Source of the DNA: Dechloromonas aromatica (nom. nud.)
GTDB lineage: Bacteria > Pseudomonadota > Gammaproteobacteria > Burkholderiales > Rhodocyclaceae
Direction of reading: 5' to 3'
NCBI GenBank assembly: GCA_017848965.1
Contig: JAFIHA010000020.1
Coordinates: forward strand, 1-64,000
DNA: 64,000 bases
In this document: positions 17,848-28,053 of the stretch, piece after piece
Layout of the letters: each line of letters opens with the position of its first letter
Position numbering within the stretch: position 1 is the stretch's first letter
Position numbers and translations under genes: made by a program
The notes under the pieces: generated by a model
What the model was told of the DNA's origin: nothing
Databases searched by the model: none
What the model saw: only the letters and a program-made list of their open reading frames with translations

Positions 17848-18909
17848 ATGGGTGTGACCCATGCCAACTTCGCCGGGCTTGATCTCCTGGCGTCGGCGGT
17901 ATTGCTGATCGACGACGAGCAGTGCATCCGCTACCTGAACCCGGCCGGCGAGAACCTGCTGGCGGTCAGCAGCCGCAGCGTGCTCGGGCGGCGCTTGAGC
18001 GAAGTCTGCAAGTGCTCGTCGACGCTGCAGTCGGCGATCGACAACGGTTTGCAGAACAACTGGGGTTACACCGGCCAGAACATCGCCCTCGGCCGCGCCG
18101 ATGGCGAAACCCTGCACCTCAACTGCACGGTGACACCACTGCGTCCGGACATTGCCGCCGGCATGCGCCTGCTGCTCGAACTGCAGCCGATCGAGCACCA
18201 TCTGGCGGCGACGCGCGAGGAAAGGCTGCTCGAACAACAGCAGGCCAACCGCGAACTGATCCGCAACCTGGCGCACGAGATCAAGAATCCGCTCGGCGGC
18301 ATCCGTGGCGCGGCGCAACTGCTCGAACACGAACTCGGCAACCCGGCGCTCAAGGAATACACCCAGGTCATCATCAAGGAGGCCGATCGCCTGCAGGACC
18401 TGATGCAGCGCCTGCTGACGCCGCACCGGGCGATGCTGCCGACGACGGTGAACATCCACGAAATCCTGGAACGGGTGCGCAGCCTGCTGATGGCCGAGTT
18501 TTCCGAAGGCCTGAAGATCCGCCGCGACTACGACATCAGCCTGCCCGAACTGGTCGGCGACCGCGAGCAACTGATCCAGGCCGTGCTCAACATTGCCCGC
18601 AACGCGGCGCAGGCGATGGCCGGTCAGGGCGAAATCGTCCTCCGCACGCGGGCGCTGCGCCAGGTGACGCTGGCCAAGAAGCGCTACCGCATGGCGCTGG
18701 AACTGAAGGTCATCGACAACGGCCCGGGCATTCCCGAGGAAATCCGCGAGCGCATGTTCTATCCACTGGTTTCCGGGCGCGAGGGGGGCAACGGCCTCGG
18801 CCTGACGATCGCCCAGAATTTCGTCCAGCACCATCACGGCAGCATCGACTGCTACAGTCGGCCGGGGCAGACGGTATTCACCATTCGCTTGCCGATCGAG
18901 CCGGCCTGA
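17848..18909 (+). CDS. glnL: Nitrogen regulation sensor histidine kinase NtrB
   Basis: The 353-residue soluble kinase has a PAS domain (about 10-110; SAVLLIDDEQCIRYLNPAGENLL), a dimerisation/phosphoacceptor domain with H143 in RNLAHEIKNPLGG, and an ATPase domain with N box (LNIARNAAQAM), G1 (DNGPGIPEEI) and G2 (GREGGNGLGLTIAQ). There are no membrane segments. NtrB phosphorylates NtrC under nitrogen limitation and is turned to phosphatase by PII. The ATG at 17848 is the first possible in-frame methionine near where the PAS domain begins. glnG follows after 44 nt. The kinase pair is separated from glnA by 4.9 kb that includes a divergent RND operon. Confidence 0.96.
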   Translation: MGVTHANFAGLDLLASAVLLIDDEQCIRYLNPAGENLLAVSSRSVLGRRLSEVCKCSSTLQSAIDNGLQNNWGYTGQNIALGRADGETLHLNCTVTPLRPDIAAGMRLLLELQPIEHHLAATREERLLEQQQANRELIRNLAHEIKNPLGGIRGAAQLLEHELGNPALKEYTQVIIKEADRLQDLMQRLLTPHRAMLPTTVNIHEILERVRSLLMAEFSEGLKIRRDYDISLPELVGDREQLIQAVLNIARNAAQAMAGQGEIVLRTRALRQVTLAKKRYRMALELKVIDNGPGIPEEIRERMFYPLVSGREGGNGLGLTIAQNFVQHHHGSIDCYSRPGQTVFTIRLPIEPA

Positions 18910-18953
18910 GTCTTGCTAAAGCAATCGGACAAGTTTAGAGAACGAGGCATGAG

Positions 18954-20366
<1,413 letters not shown>

Positions 20367-20376
20367 AATCTTCCGC

Positions 20377-21171
20377 ATGCCCCTGATCGATCCTGTCCTG
20401 TTGAAAGCGCGGCTCGGTCCCCTGGCCGGCCGTTTCGACGTCGATGCGCTGGCCGAGTGCGACTCGACCAGCAGCGAATTGTTGCGCCGCGCCGAGCGTG
20501 GCGCGCCCTCCGGTAGCGTCATCGTCGCCGACCGTCAGCTGGCCGGTCGTGGCCGGCGCGGGCGTAGCTGGTTATCGAGCGCCGACGGCTGCTTGATGTT
20601 TTCCGTCCTCTGGCGCAGCCAGCGCGGCCTGGCCGGCCTCGGCGGCCTGTCGCTGGCGGTTGGCGTCGCCCTGGTGCGGGCGCTGGAACAATTGGGGGCG
20701 AGCGGCGTCCGCTTGAAATGGCCGAATGACGTGCTGCTTGCTACCGCGGCTGGCGACGCCAAGCTGGCCGGCATCCTGATCGAGCTGGCTGGCGGCCGGC
20801 GCGAGGCTCAGGTCTGCATCGGCATCGGCCTCAACCTGCAGGCGCCGGCAGGCGAGTTCGCGCAGCCGGTCGCCGGGCTGGCGCAGGCGCTGCCGGTACT
20901 GCCCGAACGCCACGCACTGCTGGCGACGATTCTCGTTGCCTTGCTCGGTGTACTCGACGACTTCGCCGAGTACGGCTTTGCCGCCGTCAAGGACGAGTGG
21001 CAGGCGCGCCATGCCTGGCAGGACCGGGCCGTGCGGTTGATAGAAGATGGCTGCGCCGAGCGCAGCGGCATCTGCCGCGGCGTCGCCGACGATGGCGCCT
21101 TGCTGTTGGAAACTGCTACCGGCTGCGAGCGCATCCTCGCCGGCGACGTCAGCCTGCGGGTAAACGCATGA
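20377..21171 (+). CDS. birA: Biotin--[acetyl-CoA-carboxylase] ligase, monofunctional BirA
   Basis: The 264-residue enzyme attaches biotin to the carboxyl carrier protein via biotinyl-AMP. Visible blocks: CDSTSSELLRR, the biotinyl-AMP loop GRGRRGRSW, and KWPNDVLL. A C-terminal beta domain follows. The N-terminal repressor helix-turn-helix of E. coli BirA is absent, so it is a ligase only. The stop overlaps the coaX start (ATGA), giving translational coupling; birA-coaX adjacency is widespread in betaproteobacteria. Confidence 0.96.
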   Translation: MPLIDPVLLKARLGPLAGRFDVDALAECDSTSSELLRRAERGAPSGSVIVADRQLAGRGRRGRSWLSSADGCLMFSVLWRSQRGLAGLGGLSLAVGVALVRALEQLGASGVRLKWPNDVLLATAAGDAKLAGILIELAGGRREAQVCIGIGLNLQAPAGEFAQPVAGLAQALPVLPERHALLATILVALLGVLDDFAEYGFAAVKDEWQARHAWQDRAVRLIEDGCAERSGICRGVADDGALLLETATGCERILAGDVSLRVNA

Positions 21172-21896
21172 TCCTCTGCATCGACAGCGGCAACAGCCGC
21201 ATCAAGTACGGCCTGTGGGACGGCGCGGGCTGGTGTCGCAGCGGCAGTTGCGCGCAGGCCGACGGCGCCGCCCTGGGCGAAATCCGGGGCGAGTGGCCGA
21301 TGCCGCGCCGCATCATGCTCGCCAACGTCGCCGGTGCCGGCGCCGAGGCGGGCATCCGTGCCGCGCTCGGCGATTGGGGCGGGCGGCTTGAGGTGGTGCG
21401 AAGCACGGCGCAGGCCGCTGGCGTGCGCAACGGCTATCGCGATCCCGGCCGTCTCGGTGTCGACCGCTGGTGCGCGCTGATCGGCGCCCGAGCCTTGCGG
21501 CCGGGTGCGCTGCTGGTAGTGATGGCGGGTACCGCGACGACGATAGACGCGCTGGATGGCGACGGCAATTTCCTGGGTGGATTGATCCTGCCCGGGCAGC
21601 AACTGATGCTCGGTGCGCTCGCCCGCGATACCGCCGGTTTGCCCTTTGCCGCCGGCGAACATCGCGCTTGGCCGCAATGCACCGACGACGCCATCGTCAG
21701 CGGTGCCATCGAAGCGCAGGTCGGCGCCATCGAACGGGCCTGGTCGCGACTGCCGGGGAACGAACGGCATTGCCTGCTGTCCGGTGGTAACGCCGGATTG
21801 TTGCAGCCTTGCCTTGCCATGAGCATGTCGCGGATGGACAATCTACCCATGTACGGGCTCAAGGAACTGGCCCGCGAAACGTCCAGAGAGACCTGA
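21168..21896 (+). CDS. coaX: Type III pantothenate kinase
   Basis: The 242-residue enzyme catalyses the first step of coenzyme A synthesis and belongs to the ASKHA fold. The phosphate 1 motif is IDSGNSRIKYGLWD. The phosphate 2 region is VMAGTATTIDALDGDGNFLGGLILPG, with the catalytic aspartate expected in LGVDRWCALIGAR. CoaX enzymes are feedback-resistant and usually need a monovalent cation. The ATG at 21168 overlaps the birA stop. Confidence 0.95.
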   Translation: MILCIDSGNSRIKYGLWDGAGWCRSGSCAQADGAALGEIRGEWPMPRRIMLANVAGAGAEAGIRAALGDWGGRLEVVRSTAQAAGVRNGYRDPGRLGVDRWCALIGARALRPGALLVVMAGTATTIDALDGDGNFLGGLILPGQQLMLGALARDTAGLPFAAGEHRAWPQCTDDAIVSGAIEAQVGAIERAWSRLPGNERHCLLSGGNAGLLQPCLAMSMSRMDNLPMYGLKELARETSRET

Positions 21897-21899
21897 TCC

Positions 21900-23204
21900 A
21901 TGGAAATCATTCCGGTTGCCGAACTGAAGATCGGCATGTTCATTACCGAACCGGACTGTCCGTGGACCGAGTTTTCGTTCGCCTTGCAGGGTTTCATCAT
22001 CAGCAAGCCCGAGCAGGTCGAGATCTTCCGCAAGAAGTGCCGTTTCGTGCAAATCGACCGCTCGCGCTCGCTGAACGAGCACTTCGTGGCGCCCAAGGAG
22101 CGCGTCGATCGCCAGTTGCAGGCGGCGCCCTTGAGTGGCGCCGGCAGCCAGGAAGAAGACGTTTATGGCGAGGTCCAGCCGCTGAGCGCGGAACAGGTCG
22201 TGCTGCGCCAGCGCCGCCGTCGCTTCCTCGAACTCCTGCATGGTCAGGAAGGCGACGAACATGTCCGTTCGCTGACCCGCGAACTCGACTACATCGAACC
22301 GCGCTACGACGATTTGCTCGAAGCCTTGAAGCAGACCTTCCGCAACGTCACCGCGGAAATGCAGTTCGATTTCGCCAACGTCCGCGAAGGTGTGCGCGAC
22401 ATCGCCGGCAGCCTGAAGCGCAATCCCGACGCCGTGATGTGGCTGCTGCGGCTGAAGAGTCTGGATCAGTACAGCTTCGACCATGCCATGGACGTCGCGG
22501 TGCATGCCTTGCTGCTCGCCGGACATATCGGCTGGCGCGGCCAGCAACTGCTCGAACTGGGGATCGCCGGGCTGCTGCAGGATGTTGGCAAGACCCAGGT
22601 GCCGTCCGAAGTACTGGCCAAGAAGGAAGCCCTGACCGAGGCGGAGCGGCAACTGGTGCGCTCGCACGTCGCCAGTTCGCTGGAAATCCTGACCACTCAG
22701 GGCAAGCTGCCGGGCGAAGTGCTGCAGATCGTCTCCCGCCACCACGAGCGCTGGGACGGCAGCGGCTATCCGCGCGGCCTGCGCTTCGAGCGCATCGGCC
22801 TGGCCGCGGAAATCGCCGGCCTGGTCGATGCCTTCTGCGCGATGCTGCGCAACAAGCCGTACCGCAACGCAATCGGCCACCAGGAAGCGCTCGAGGAACT
22901 GTTCCAGCAGCGCGGCAAGCAGTTCAACCCGGTGCTCATGGAGCAGTTCGTGCAATGCGTCGGGCTCTACCCGATCGGCGTGCTGGTCGAGTTCGAATCG
23001 GGCGAGGTTGGCGTGGTGATCCAGCAGAACCGCGTCCAGCGCTCGCGGCCGCGCGTGCTGTTGATGCTCGACCACGACAAGCAGCCGGTCCGTGATTTCC
23101 GTCTGGTCGACCTGCGCCAGCCGGAGCTGGCCGCCTTGCGTATCGCCCGGGCGCTGCCGAACGATGCCTATGGTCTGTCGTCGCATGACTACTACCTCGG
23201 CTAG
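21900..23204 (+). CDS. DUF3391/HD-GYP domain protein with altered HD motif
   Basis: The 434-residue protein starts with a DUF3391-type domain (MEIIPVAELKIGMFITEP, about 1-130). An HD-GYP domain (about 170-390) follows; such domains hydrolyse cyclic di-GMP. The GYP signature is intact (RHHERWDGSGYPRGL) and other metal ligands are kept (FDHAMDVAVH, RSHVASS). The defining HD pair reads Q227-D228 in LLQDVGK where active members have His-Asp. Activity may therefore be lost or changed. It follows coaX by 3 nt and overlaps the next gene by 20 nt, so it is co-expressed with an EAL protein. Confidence 0.92.
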   Translation: MEIIPVAELKIGMFITEPDCPWTEFSFALQGFIISKPEQVEIFRKKCRFVQIDRSRSLNEHFVAPKERVDRQLQAAPLSGAGSQEEDVYGEVQPLSAEQVVLRQRRRRFLELLHGQEGDEHVRSLTRELDYIEPRYDDLLEALKQTFRNVTAEMQFDFANVREGVRDIAGSLKRNPDAVMWLLRLKSLDQYSFDHAMDVAVHALLLAGHIGWRGQQLLELGIAGLLQDVGKTQVPSEVLAKKEALTEAERQLVRSHVASSLEILTTQGKLPGEVLQIVSRHHERWDGSGYPRGLRFERIGLAAEIAGLVDAFCAMLRNKPYRNAIGHQEALEELFQQRGKQFNPVLMEQFVQCVGLYPIGVLVEFESGEVGVVIQQNRVQRSRPRVLLMLDHDKQPVRDFRLVDLRQPELAALRIARALPNDAYGLSSHDYYLG

Positions 23205-24864
23205 CCCGGAATCGCTGATCGATTTTGCCGCCTTTGATCTGGGTGAGGAGGACCTGCGTTCCCTGGCCAGTCTGGCGTCGCTGTGGAAGTCGTCGGTGAC
23301 GGCGGAATGCGCGCGTAGCGAGCCGGACGTCGCGCTACAACATTTCATCGAACTGACCGTCGCGCTGCCCGGCGGAATCGCCGATCCCGACTGGCAGCAG
23401 CGCTGGATCCGTGCCTGGCACGAACTGCTGGGCCGGGGTTACGGCCAGGTCGAAATCCTGCGCTGGTTCTTCAATATCGTCGATGCCTGTGAAAAGATCC
23501 TGCTCGGCGGGCGCGACAGCGTTGGCCGGGTGCTGCTTTCCCTGGTCGGCACCCTGCGCCGCAGCGTCATCGCCGCCATCACCTGCGTGCTGGAAGTGGA
23601 TGAACTGGCGCAGCAGGAAGCGGGCGGCCTGCCCGGCGAACTGGCCGCCCTGCGTTTTTTGCGCGAGCTCCTGCAGGGCGGCCGGGTGGTTGGCCTGCTC
23701 TCGGTCTCGCTGGCCAACCGCGACTCCTTCACCTACCTCGACGCCAACGACCTGCAGCGCCTGCCGGCGACGCTGGCGCGGCGGATGAGGCGCCATCTGC
23801 GCGAGGAGGACCGGGTCTTTGTCGGTCGCGAAGGCGAGTGGCTGGTCGTCCTGCCCGACGTCAAGGTGATGTCGCAGCCGACCCTGGCCGCCGCCCATCT
23901 CGAACGGATGTTTGGTGAGCCGGTGCCGCTGTTCAGTGGTCGCAAGGTCATGGTGCGGTCGACCATCGGTGCCGCGCTCCTGCCCCAGCACGGAGCGAGC
24001 GCCGAGACGGCCCTGCACGCCGCCCGCCTGGCGCGCTGGGGCGCGCAGGGACGACGCCAGTCCTTTGCCTGGTTCGATGCCGGTTTTGCCGAAAGCTGGC
24101 AGCAACGTCACGAGCTGGCCGAGGAGTTGCGCGAGGCCCTGTTCCAGGAAACCCTGGAACTGCACATTCAACCGCAGAACGACTTGGCCGACGGCCACTG
24201 TATCGGTGGCGAGCTGCTGTTGCGCTGGCGGCACGAACGAACCGGCTGGGTGCCGCCGCCGCTGATCATGGAAATGATCGAGGAAAATGGCTGGCGCCTG
24301 ATGTTCAACGACTGGTTGTTGCGTGCCGCGATGCGGGCGGCCGCCGAACTGGAAAAGGCCGGCATCGGCATCGGCCTCTCGTTCAACCTCACGGCTGCCG
24401 ACATGCTCGATGACGACCTGCCGGAGTTCCTCGAGCAGAACCTGCTGACCTGGCGCATTCCCGGCGAGCGCTTCACCCTCGAACTGACCGAGTCAGCGCT
24501 GATGTTCGACCGCGCCAAGGGCTCGTCGATCATGCACCGGCTGCGCAAGCTGGGCTGCCGGATCGCCCTCGACGATTTCGGCACCGGTTATTCCTCGCTC
24601 AGTTATCTGGTCAGCCTGCCGCTCAATGAACTCAAGGTCGATCGTTCCTTCGTCGTCGCCATGCTCGATTCGGCGGACAGCCTGCGCGTCGTCAGCACCA
24701 TCGTCGACCTTGCCCGCGATCTCGGCATGATGCCGCTCGCCGAGGGCATCGAGGACGAGCAGCAGCGCGTCCAGTTGCTGGCGCTTGGTTGTGTGGCGGG
24801 GCAGGGTTATCTTTACGCGCAGCCGATGACGATCGAACAGTTCATCGTCTGGTATCACAGCTAG
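23185..24864 (+). CDS. Degenerate-GGDEF / EAL domain protein
   Basis: The 559-residue protein has an unknown alpha-helical N-terminal region (about 1-165). A GGDEF-like domain follows whose signature has decayed to REGEW (context FVGREGEWLVVLP). The EAL domain (about 305-555) keeps the motif as ELL in GGELLLRWRH, and has FNLT (Asn), ELTES (Glu), DDFGTGYSSL, KVDRSF (Lys) and EGIEDEQQ. The EAL half thus has the ligands expected of an active cyclic di-GMP phosphodiesterase, while the GGDEF half should be non-catalytic and perhaps GTP-sensing. No membrane segments are seen. The start at 23185 lies inside the HD-GYP gene. Confidence 0.92.
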   Translation: MTTTSASPESLIDFAAFDLGEEDLRSLASLASLWKSSVTAECARSEPDVALQHFIELTVALPGGIADPDWQQRWIRAWHELLGRGYGQVEILRWFFNIVDACEKILLGGRDSVGRVLLSLVGTLRRSVIAAITCVLEVDELAQQEAGGLPGELAALRFLRELLQGGRVVGLLSVSLANRDSFTYLDANDLQRLPATLARRMRRHLREEDRVFVGREGEWLVVLPDVKVMSQPTLAAAHLERMFGEPVPLFSGRKVMVRSTIGAALLPQHGASAETALHAARLARWGAQGRRQSFAWFDAGFAESWQQRHELAEELREALFQETLELHIQPQNDLADGHCIGGELLLRWRHERTGWVPPPLIMEMIEENGWRLMFNDWLLRAAMRAAAELEKAGIGIGLSFNLTAADMLDDDLPEFLEQNLLTWRIPGERFTLELTESALMFDRAKGSSIMHRLRKLGCRIALDDFGTGYSSLSYLVSLPLNELKVDRSFVVAMLDSADSLRVVSTIVDLARDLGMMPLAEGIEDEQQRVQLLALGCVAGQGYLYAQPMTIEQFIVWYHS

Positions 24865-24891
24865 CGGCAGCACTGAACAAGGGAGCGGCAG

Positions 24892-25875
24892 ATGTCACTG
24901 GGAACTTTCTTCAGCAAGCAGTTCATCGACGTCCTGGAATGGACGGAACCCGGCGACGGCACGCTGCTCTGGCGTTACCCGGTGGCCGACCGGGAGATCC
25001 AGAACGGCGCCAGCCTGACCGTGCGCGAAGCGCAGGCCGCATTGTTCGTCGATGAGGGGCAGATCGCCGACAGCTTCGCTCCCGGCCGCTATCGGCTGAC
25101 CACGTCCACGCTGCCCTTGCTGACCAATCTGCGCCACTGGGACAAGCTGTTCGCATCGCCGTTCAAGAGCGACGTCTATTTCCTCTCGACCCGGCGCCAG
25201 ATCGACCGTACCTGGGGCACGGCGACGCCGGTGACGATCCGCGACCGCGAATTCGGCGCCGTCCGCCTGCGCGCCTACGGCACCTACGCCTACCATGTCG
25301 CCGAGCCGGCGCTCTTCTTCCGTCAGGTCTCCGGCAGCGCCGAGCGCTATGAGCGCGACGAACTGGAAGGCCAGTTGCGCAGCCTGCTGGTCGCCGGACT
25401 GAGCGACCTCTTCGCCCAGTCGGCGATTCCCTTCCTCGATCTGGCCGCCAACCAGGCGGCGCTGGCGCAGGCGATGCAGGCGCGGGCGGCGGCGGCCTTC
25501 GGCGAACTCGGCCTGCAGCTCGATACCCTGGTGCTGCAGAATTTCTCGCTGCCCGACGAACTGCAGAAGGTGCTCGACCAGCGCATCGCCATGGGCATGG
25601 TCGGCGACCTGACGCGCTACACGCAGTATCAGGTGGCGAGCAGCATTCCCGACGCGGCGCGCAACGAAGGCGGGCTGGCGGCGATGGGCGCCGGTCTCGG
25701 CTTCGGCCAGATGGTCGGCCAGGCGGTAGCCGCGGCGACGCCGGCGGCGGTTGCGGTCAATGCCGACGAGGTGGTGGCGACGCTGGAAAAACTGCACGCG
25801 CTGGTCGGCAAGGGCATCCTGTCCCAGGAAGAATTCGACGCCAAGAAAGCGGAACTGCTGAAGAAGCTCGGCTGA
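24892..25875 (+). CDS. SPFH-domain protein with C-terminal SHOCT domain (YdjI/virion-core-like)
   Basis: The 327-residue protein has an N-terminal SPFH/band-7-like domain of the soluble YdjI type (IDVLEWTEPGDGTLLWRYP through LQNFSLPDELQKVLDQRIAMG). A glycine/alanine-rich linker (about 255-295) leads to a short SHOCT domain (LHALVGKGILSQEEFDAKKAELLKKLG). No transmembrane helix is evident. Bacterial relatives of this architecture often sit with membrane-stress or phage-shock proteins; no function is established. It is convergent with the Gly/Cys-rich gene with only 8 nt between stops. Confidence 0.85.
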   Translation: MSLGTFFSKQFIDVLEWTEPGDGTLLWRYPVADREIQNGASLTVREAQAALFVDEGQIADSFAPGRYRLTTSTLPLLTNLRHWDKLFASPFKSDVYFLSTRRQIDRTWGTATPVTIRDREFGAVRLRAYGTYAYHVAEPALFFRQVSGSAERYERDELEGQLRSLLVAGLSDLFAQSAIPFLDLAANQAALAQAMQARAAAAFGELGLQLDTLVLQNFSLPDELQKVLDQRIAMGMVGDLTRYTQYQVASSIPDAARNEGGLAAMGAGLGFGQMVGQAVAAATPAAVAVNADEVVATLEKLHALVGKGILSQEEFDAKKAELLKKLG

Positions 25876-25883
25876 GCGCGGCT

Positions 25884-26540
25884 TCAGTCGCCACCGCCGC
25901 CGCATCCGCCACCACAGCCCCCGCCACTGTCGCCGCCGCCGTCGCTGCTGCCAGAATCGCCGCTGCAGCCGCTGCTGCAACCGATGTGGCTGGCGCAGTA
26001 GCCATCGCGGCCGGTGCCACCGGCAGCCAGGCAATCGAGTCGATAGACGAAGCCGCCGGCGATGCCCAGCGCCGCGTCGAGCGCGAACAGGCGCGGCAGG
26101 CGCGCCGGTTGTTTCGGATCGATCCCCTCGTGCGCGCAGGCCAGCCGCCAGGCTCGCTTGAGACCCTCGCTCGCCTCGGTCGGCGAGCGCATCGCCTCGG
26201 CTGGCGTGTGATGCAGAAAGCGGCCGAAGGCACGGTTGCAGAACTGCCGGTAGTGGCGGGTGAACAGGATGAACTCGTGCCAGGCATCGTCGACCGCCTG
26301 CGACGGCATCGCCACCATGTGCCGGCCGGCGGTATTGCAGATCAGGAAGTAATCGCGCAGGCCCTCGCAGACTTCGCGCCGCTGGCCGGCGTCGAGTTCC
26401 GGGCGGAGCGCCGCCAGGCGGCGGTCGAGCCGTTCCTGCAGCGGGAAGCGTTCGATGAACGCCGCCCGCCCGGCCTGTCGCCATTTGCGCCAGGCCAGGC
26501 CGAGGCCGAGCAGGACGGCGGCGAGCAGGACAAATTTCAT
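25884..26540 (-). CDS. Membrane-anchored glycine-rich protein (GRDP-like domain)
   Basis: The 218-residue protein has one N-terminal membrane helix (FVLLAAVLLGLGLAW). A conserved soluble region follows with VDDAWHEFILFTRHYRQFCNRAFGRFLHHTP, which resembles the domain shared with plant glycine-rich domain proteins. The last 45 residues are almost only Gly, Ser, Cys, Asp and Ala, ending GGGCGGGCGGGGD. The Cys/Gly tail might bind metal or be processed. The start codon overlaps the gabD stop (ATGA), so it is translationally coupled to that dehydrogenase. Function unknown. Confidence 0.8.
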   Translation of the reverse strand: MKFVLLAAVLLGLGLAWRKWRQAGRAAFIERFPLQERLDRRLAALRPELDAGQRREVCEGLRDYFLICNTAGRHMVAMPSQAVDDAWHEFILFTRHYRQFCNRAFGRFLHHTPAEAMRSPTEASEGLKRAWRLACAHEGIDPKQPARLPRLFALDAALGIAGGFVYRLDCLAAGGTGRDGYCASHIGCSSGCSGDSGSSDGGGDSGGGCGGGCGGGGD

Positions 26541-27991
26541 CAGCGGACGTCGAAGCAGAGGTATTTGACCTCGAGGTATTCCTCGATGCCGTACTTCGAG
26601 CCCTCGCGGCCGATCCCCGACTGCTTGATGCCGCCGAAGGGCGCCACCTCGTTCGAGATCATCCCGGTGTTGACGCCGACCATGCCGTATTCCAGCGCCT
26701 CGCCGACGCGCCAGCAGCGGCCGACGTCGCGGGTGAAGAAATAGGCGGCGAGGCCGAACTCGGTGTCGTTGGCCATCGCCACCGCTTCTGCCTCGGTGTC
26801 GAAGCGGAAAAGCGGCGCCAGCGGGCCGAAGGTTTCCTCGCGGGCGACGCGCATCGCCGGCGTCACGTCGGCCAGCACGGTCGGCTGGAAGAAGTTGCCG
26901 CCGCGTTCGTGGCGGGCGCCGCCGCACAGCACGCGGGCGCCCTTGGCGATGGCGTCGGCGACGTGGGCCTCGACCTTGGCCAGGCCGGCGGCGTTGATCA
27001 GCGGCCCCTGGGCGACGCCGGCTTCGCTGCCGGCGCCGACCTTGAGCTGCGCACTGCGCTCGGCGAAGCGGGTGGCGAAGGTTTCGTAGATGCCAGACTG
27101 GACCAGGAAGCGGTTGGCGCAGACGCAGGTCTGGCCGGTGTTGCGGTACTTGGCGGCAAGCGCGCCTTCCACCGCGGCGTCGACGTCGGCATCGTCGAAG
27201 ACGATGAAGGGGGCGTTGCCGCCCAGTTCGAGCGACAGCTTCTTGACGGTCGGCGCGCACTGCGCCATGAGCAGCCGGCCGACCGCGGTCGAGCCGGTGA
27301 AAGAGAGTTTGCGCACGATCGGGCTGGCGCACAGTTCGCCGCCGATCGCCGCCGGCTGGCCGGTGACGACGTTGAAGACGCCGGCCGGGAAGCCGGCTTC
27401 CTCGGCCAGCGCGGCCAGCGCCAGGGCGGTCAGCGGCGTCGCTTCGGCCGGCTTGACGACGACGGTGCAGCCGGCGGCCAGCGCTGGCGCCACCTTGCGC
27501 GTGATCATCGCCAGCGGGAAATTCCACGGCGTGATCGCGGCGCAGACGCCGATCGGCTGTTTGACCACGAGCAGCCGGGTGGTCGACGCCGGGCTGGGAA
27601 TGCTTTCGCCGTAGGTGCGCTTGCCTTCCTCGGCGAACCACTCGACGAAGGAGGCGCCGTAGATCGTCTCGCCCTTCGCCTCGAGCAGCGGCTTGCCGCC
27701 CTCGGCGGTGATCAGGGCGGCGAGATCGTCGGCATTATCGAGGATCAGGCGGTTCCAGTTCTGCAACAACTGCCCGCGGCGGCGCGCGGTGAGCGCCCGC
27801 CAGGCCGGCAGCGCGGCGTCGGCGGCGGCGATTGCGCGCTGCGTCTCGGCGGCGCCACAGCAGGGAACCTCGGCGATGCGTTCGCCGCTGGCCGGGTCGA
27901 CGACGCTCAGCGTGGCGCCGCCGTCGGCGCCGACCCATAGACCATCGATCAGGTTGGCGGTGCGCAGGAGAGTCGGGTTCTGCAAGTTCAT
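26540..27991 (-). CDS. gabD: NAD(P)-dependent succinate-semialdehyde dehydrogenase family protein
   Basis: The 483-residue enzyme is of the GabD type. Marks: TPWNFPLAMITRKVAPALAAGC, the cofactor-fold FTGSTAVGR, the general base in LELGGNAPF, the catalytic cysteine in NTGQTCVCANR, and EETFGPLAPLF. It would oxidise succinate semialdehyde, or a related short aldehyde, to the acid. The C-terminal block GREGSKYGIEEYLEVKYLC is typical of GabD. No gabT or GABA transporter is adjacent, so the substrate in vivo is open. It is divergent from the NlpC/P60 gene. Confidence 0.9.
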   Translation of the reverse strand: MNLQNPTLLRTANLIDGLWVGADGGATLSVVDPASGERIAEVPCCGAAETQRAIAAADAALPAWRALTARRRGQLLQNWNRLILDNADDLAALITAEGGKPLLEAKGETIYGASFVEWFAEEGKRTYGESIPSPASTTRLLVVKQPIGVCAAITPWNFPLAMITRKVAPALAAGCTVVVKPAEATPLTALALAALAEEAGFPAGVFNVVTGQPAAIGGELCASPIVRKLSFTGSTAVGRLLMAQCAPTVKKLSLELGGNAPFIVFDDADVDAAVEGALAAKYRNTGQTCVCANRFLVQSGIYETFATRFAERSAQLKVGAGSEAGVAQGPLINAAGLAKVEAHVADAIAKGARVLCGGARHERGGNFFQPTVLADVTPAMRVAREETFGPLAPLFRFDTEAEAVAMANDTEFGLAAYFFTRDVGRCWRVGEALEYGMVGVNTGMISNEVAPFGGIKQSGIGREGSKYGIEEYLEVKYLCFDVR

Positions 27992-28053
27992 GGGCTTGAA
28001 AAATCCTGTAAAAACGTTAAGTTACGAATAACTTCAAGAAAAGGCTTTAAGCG

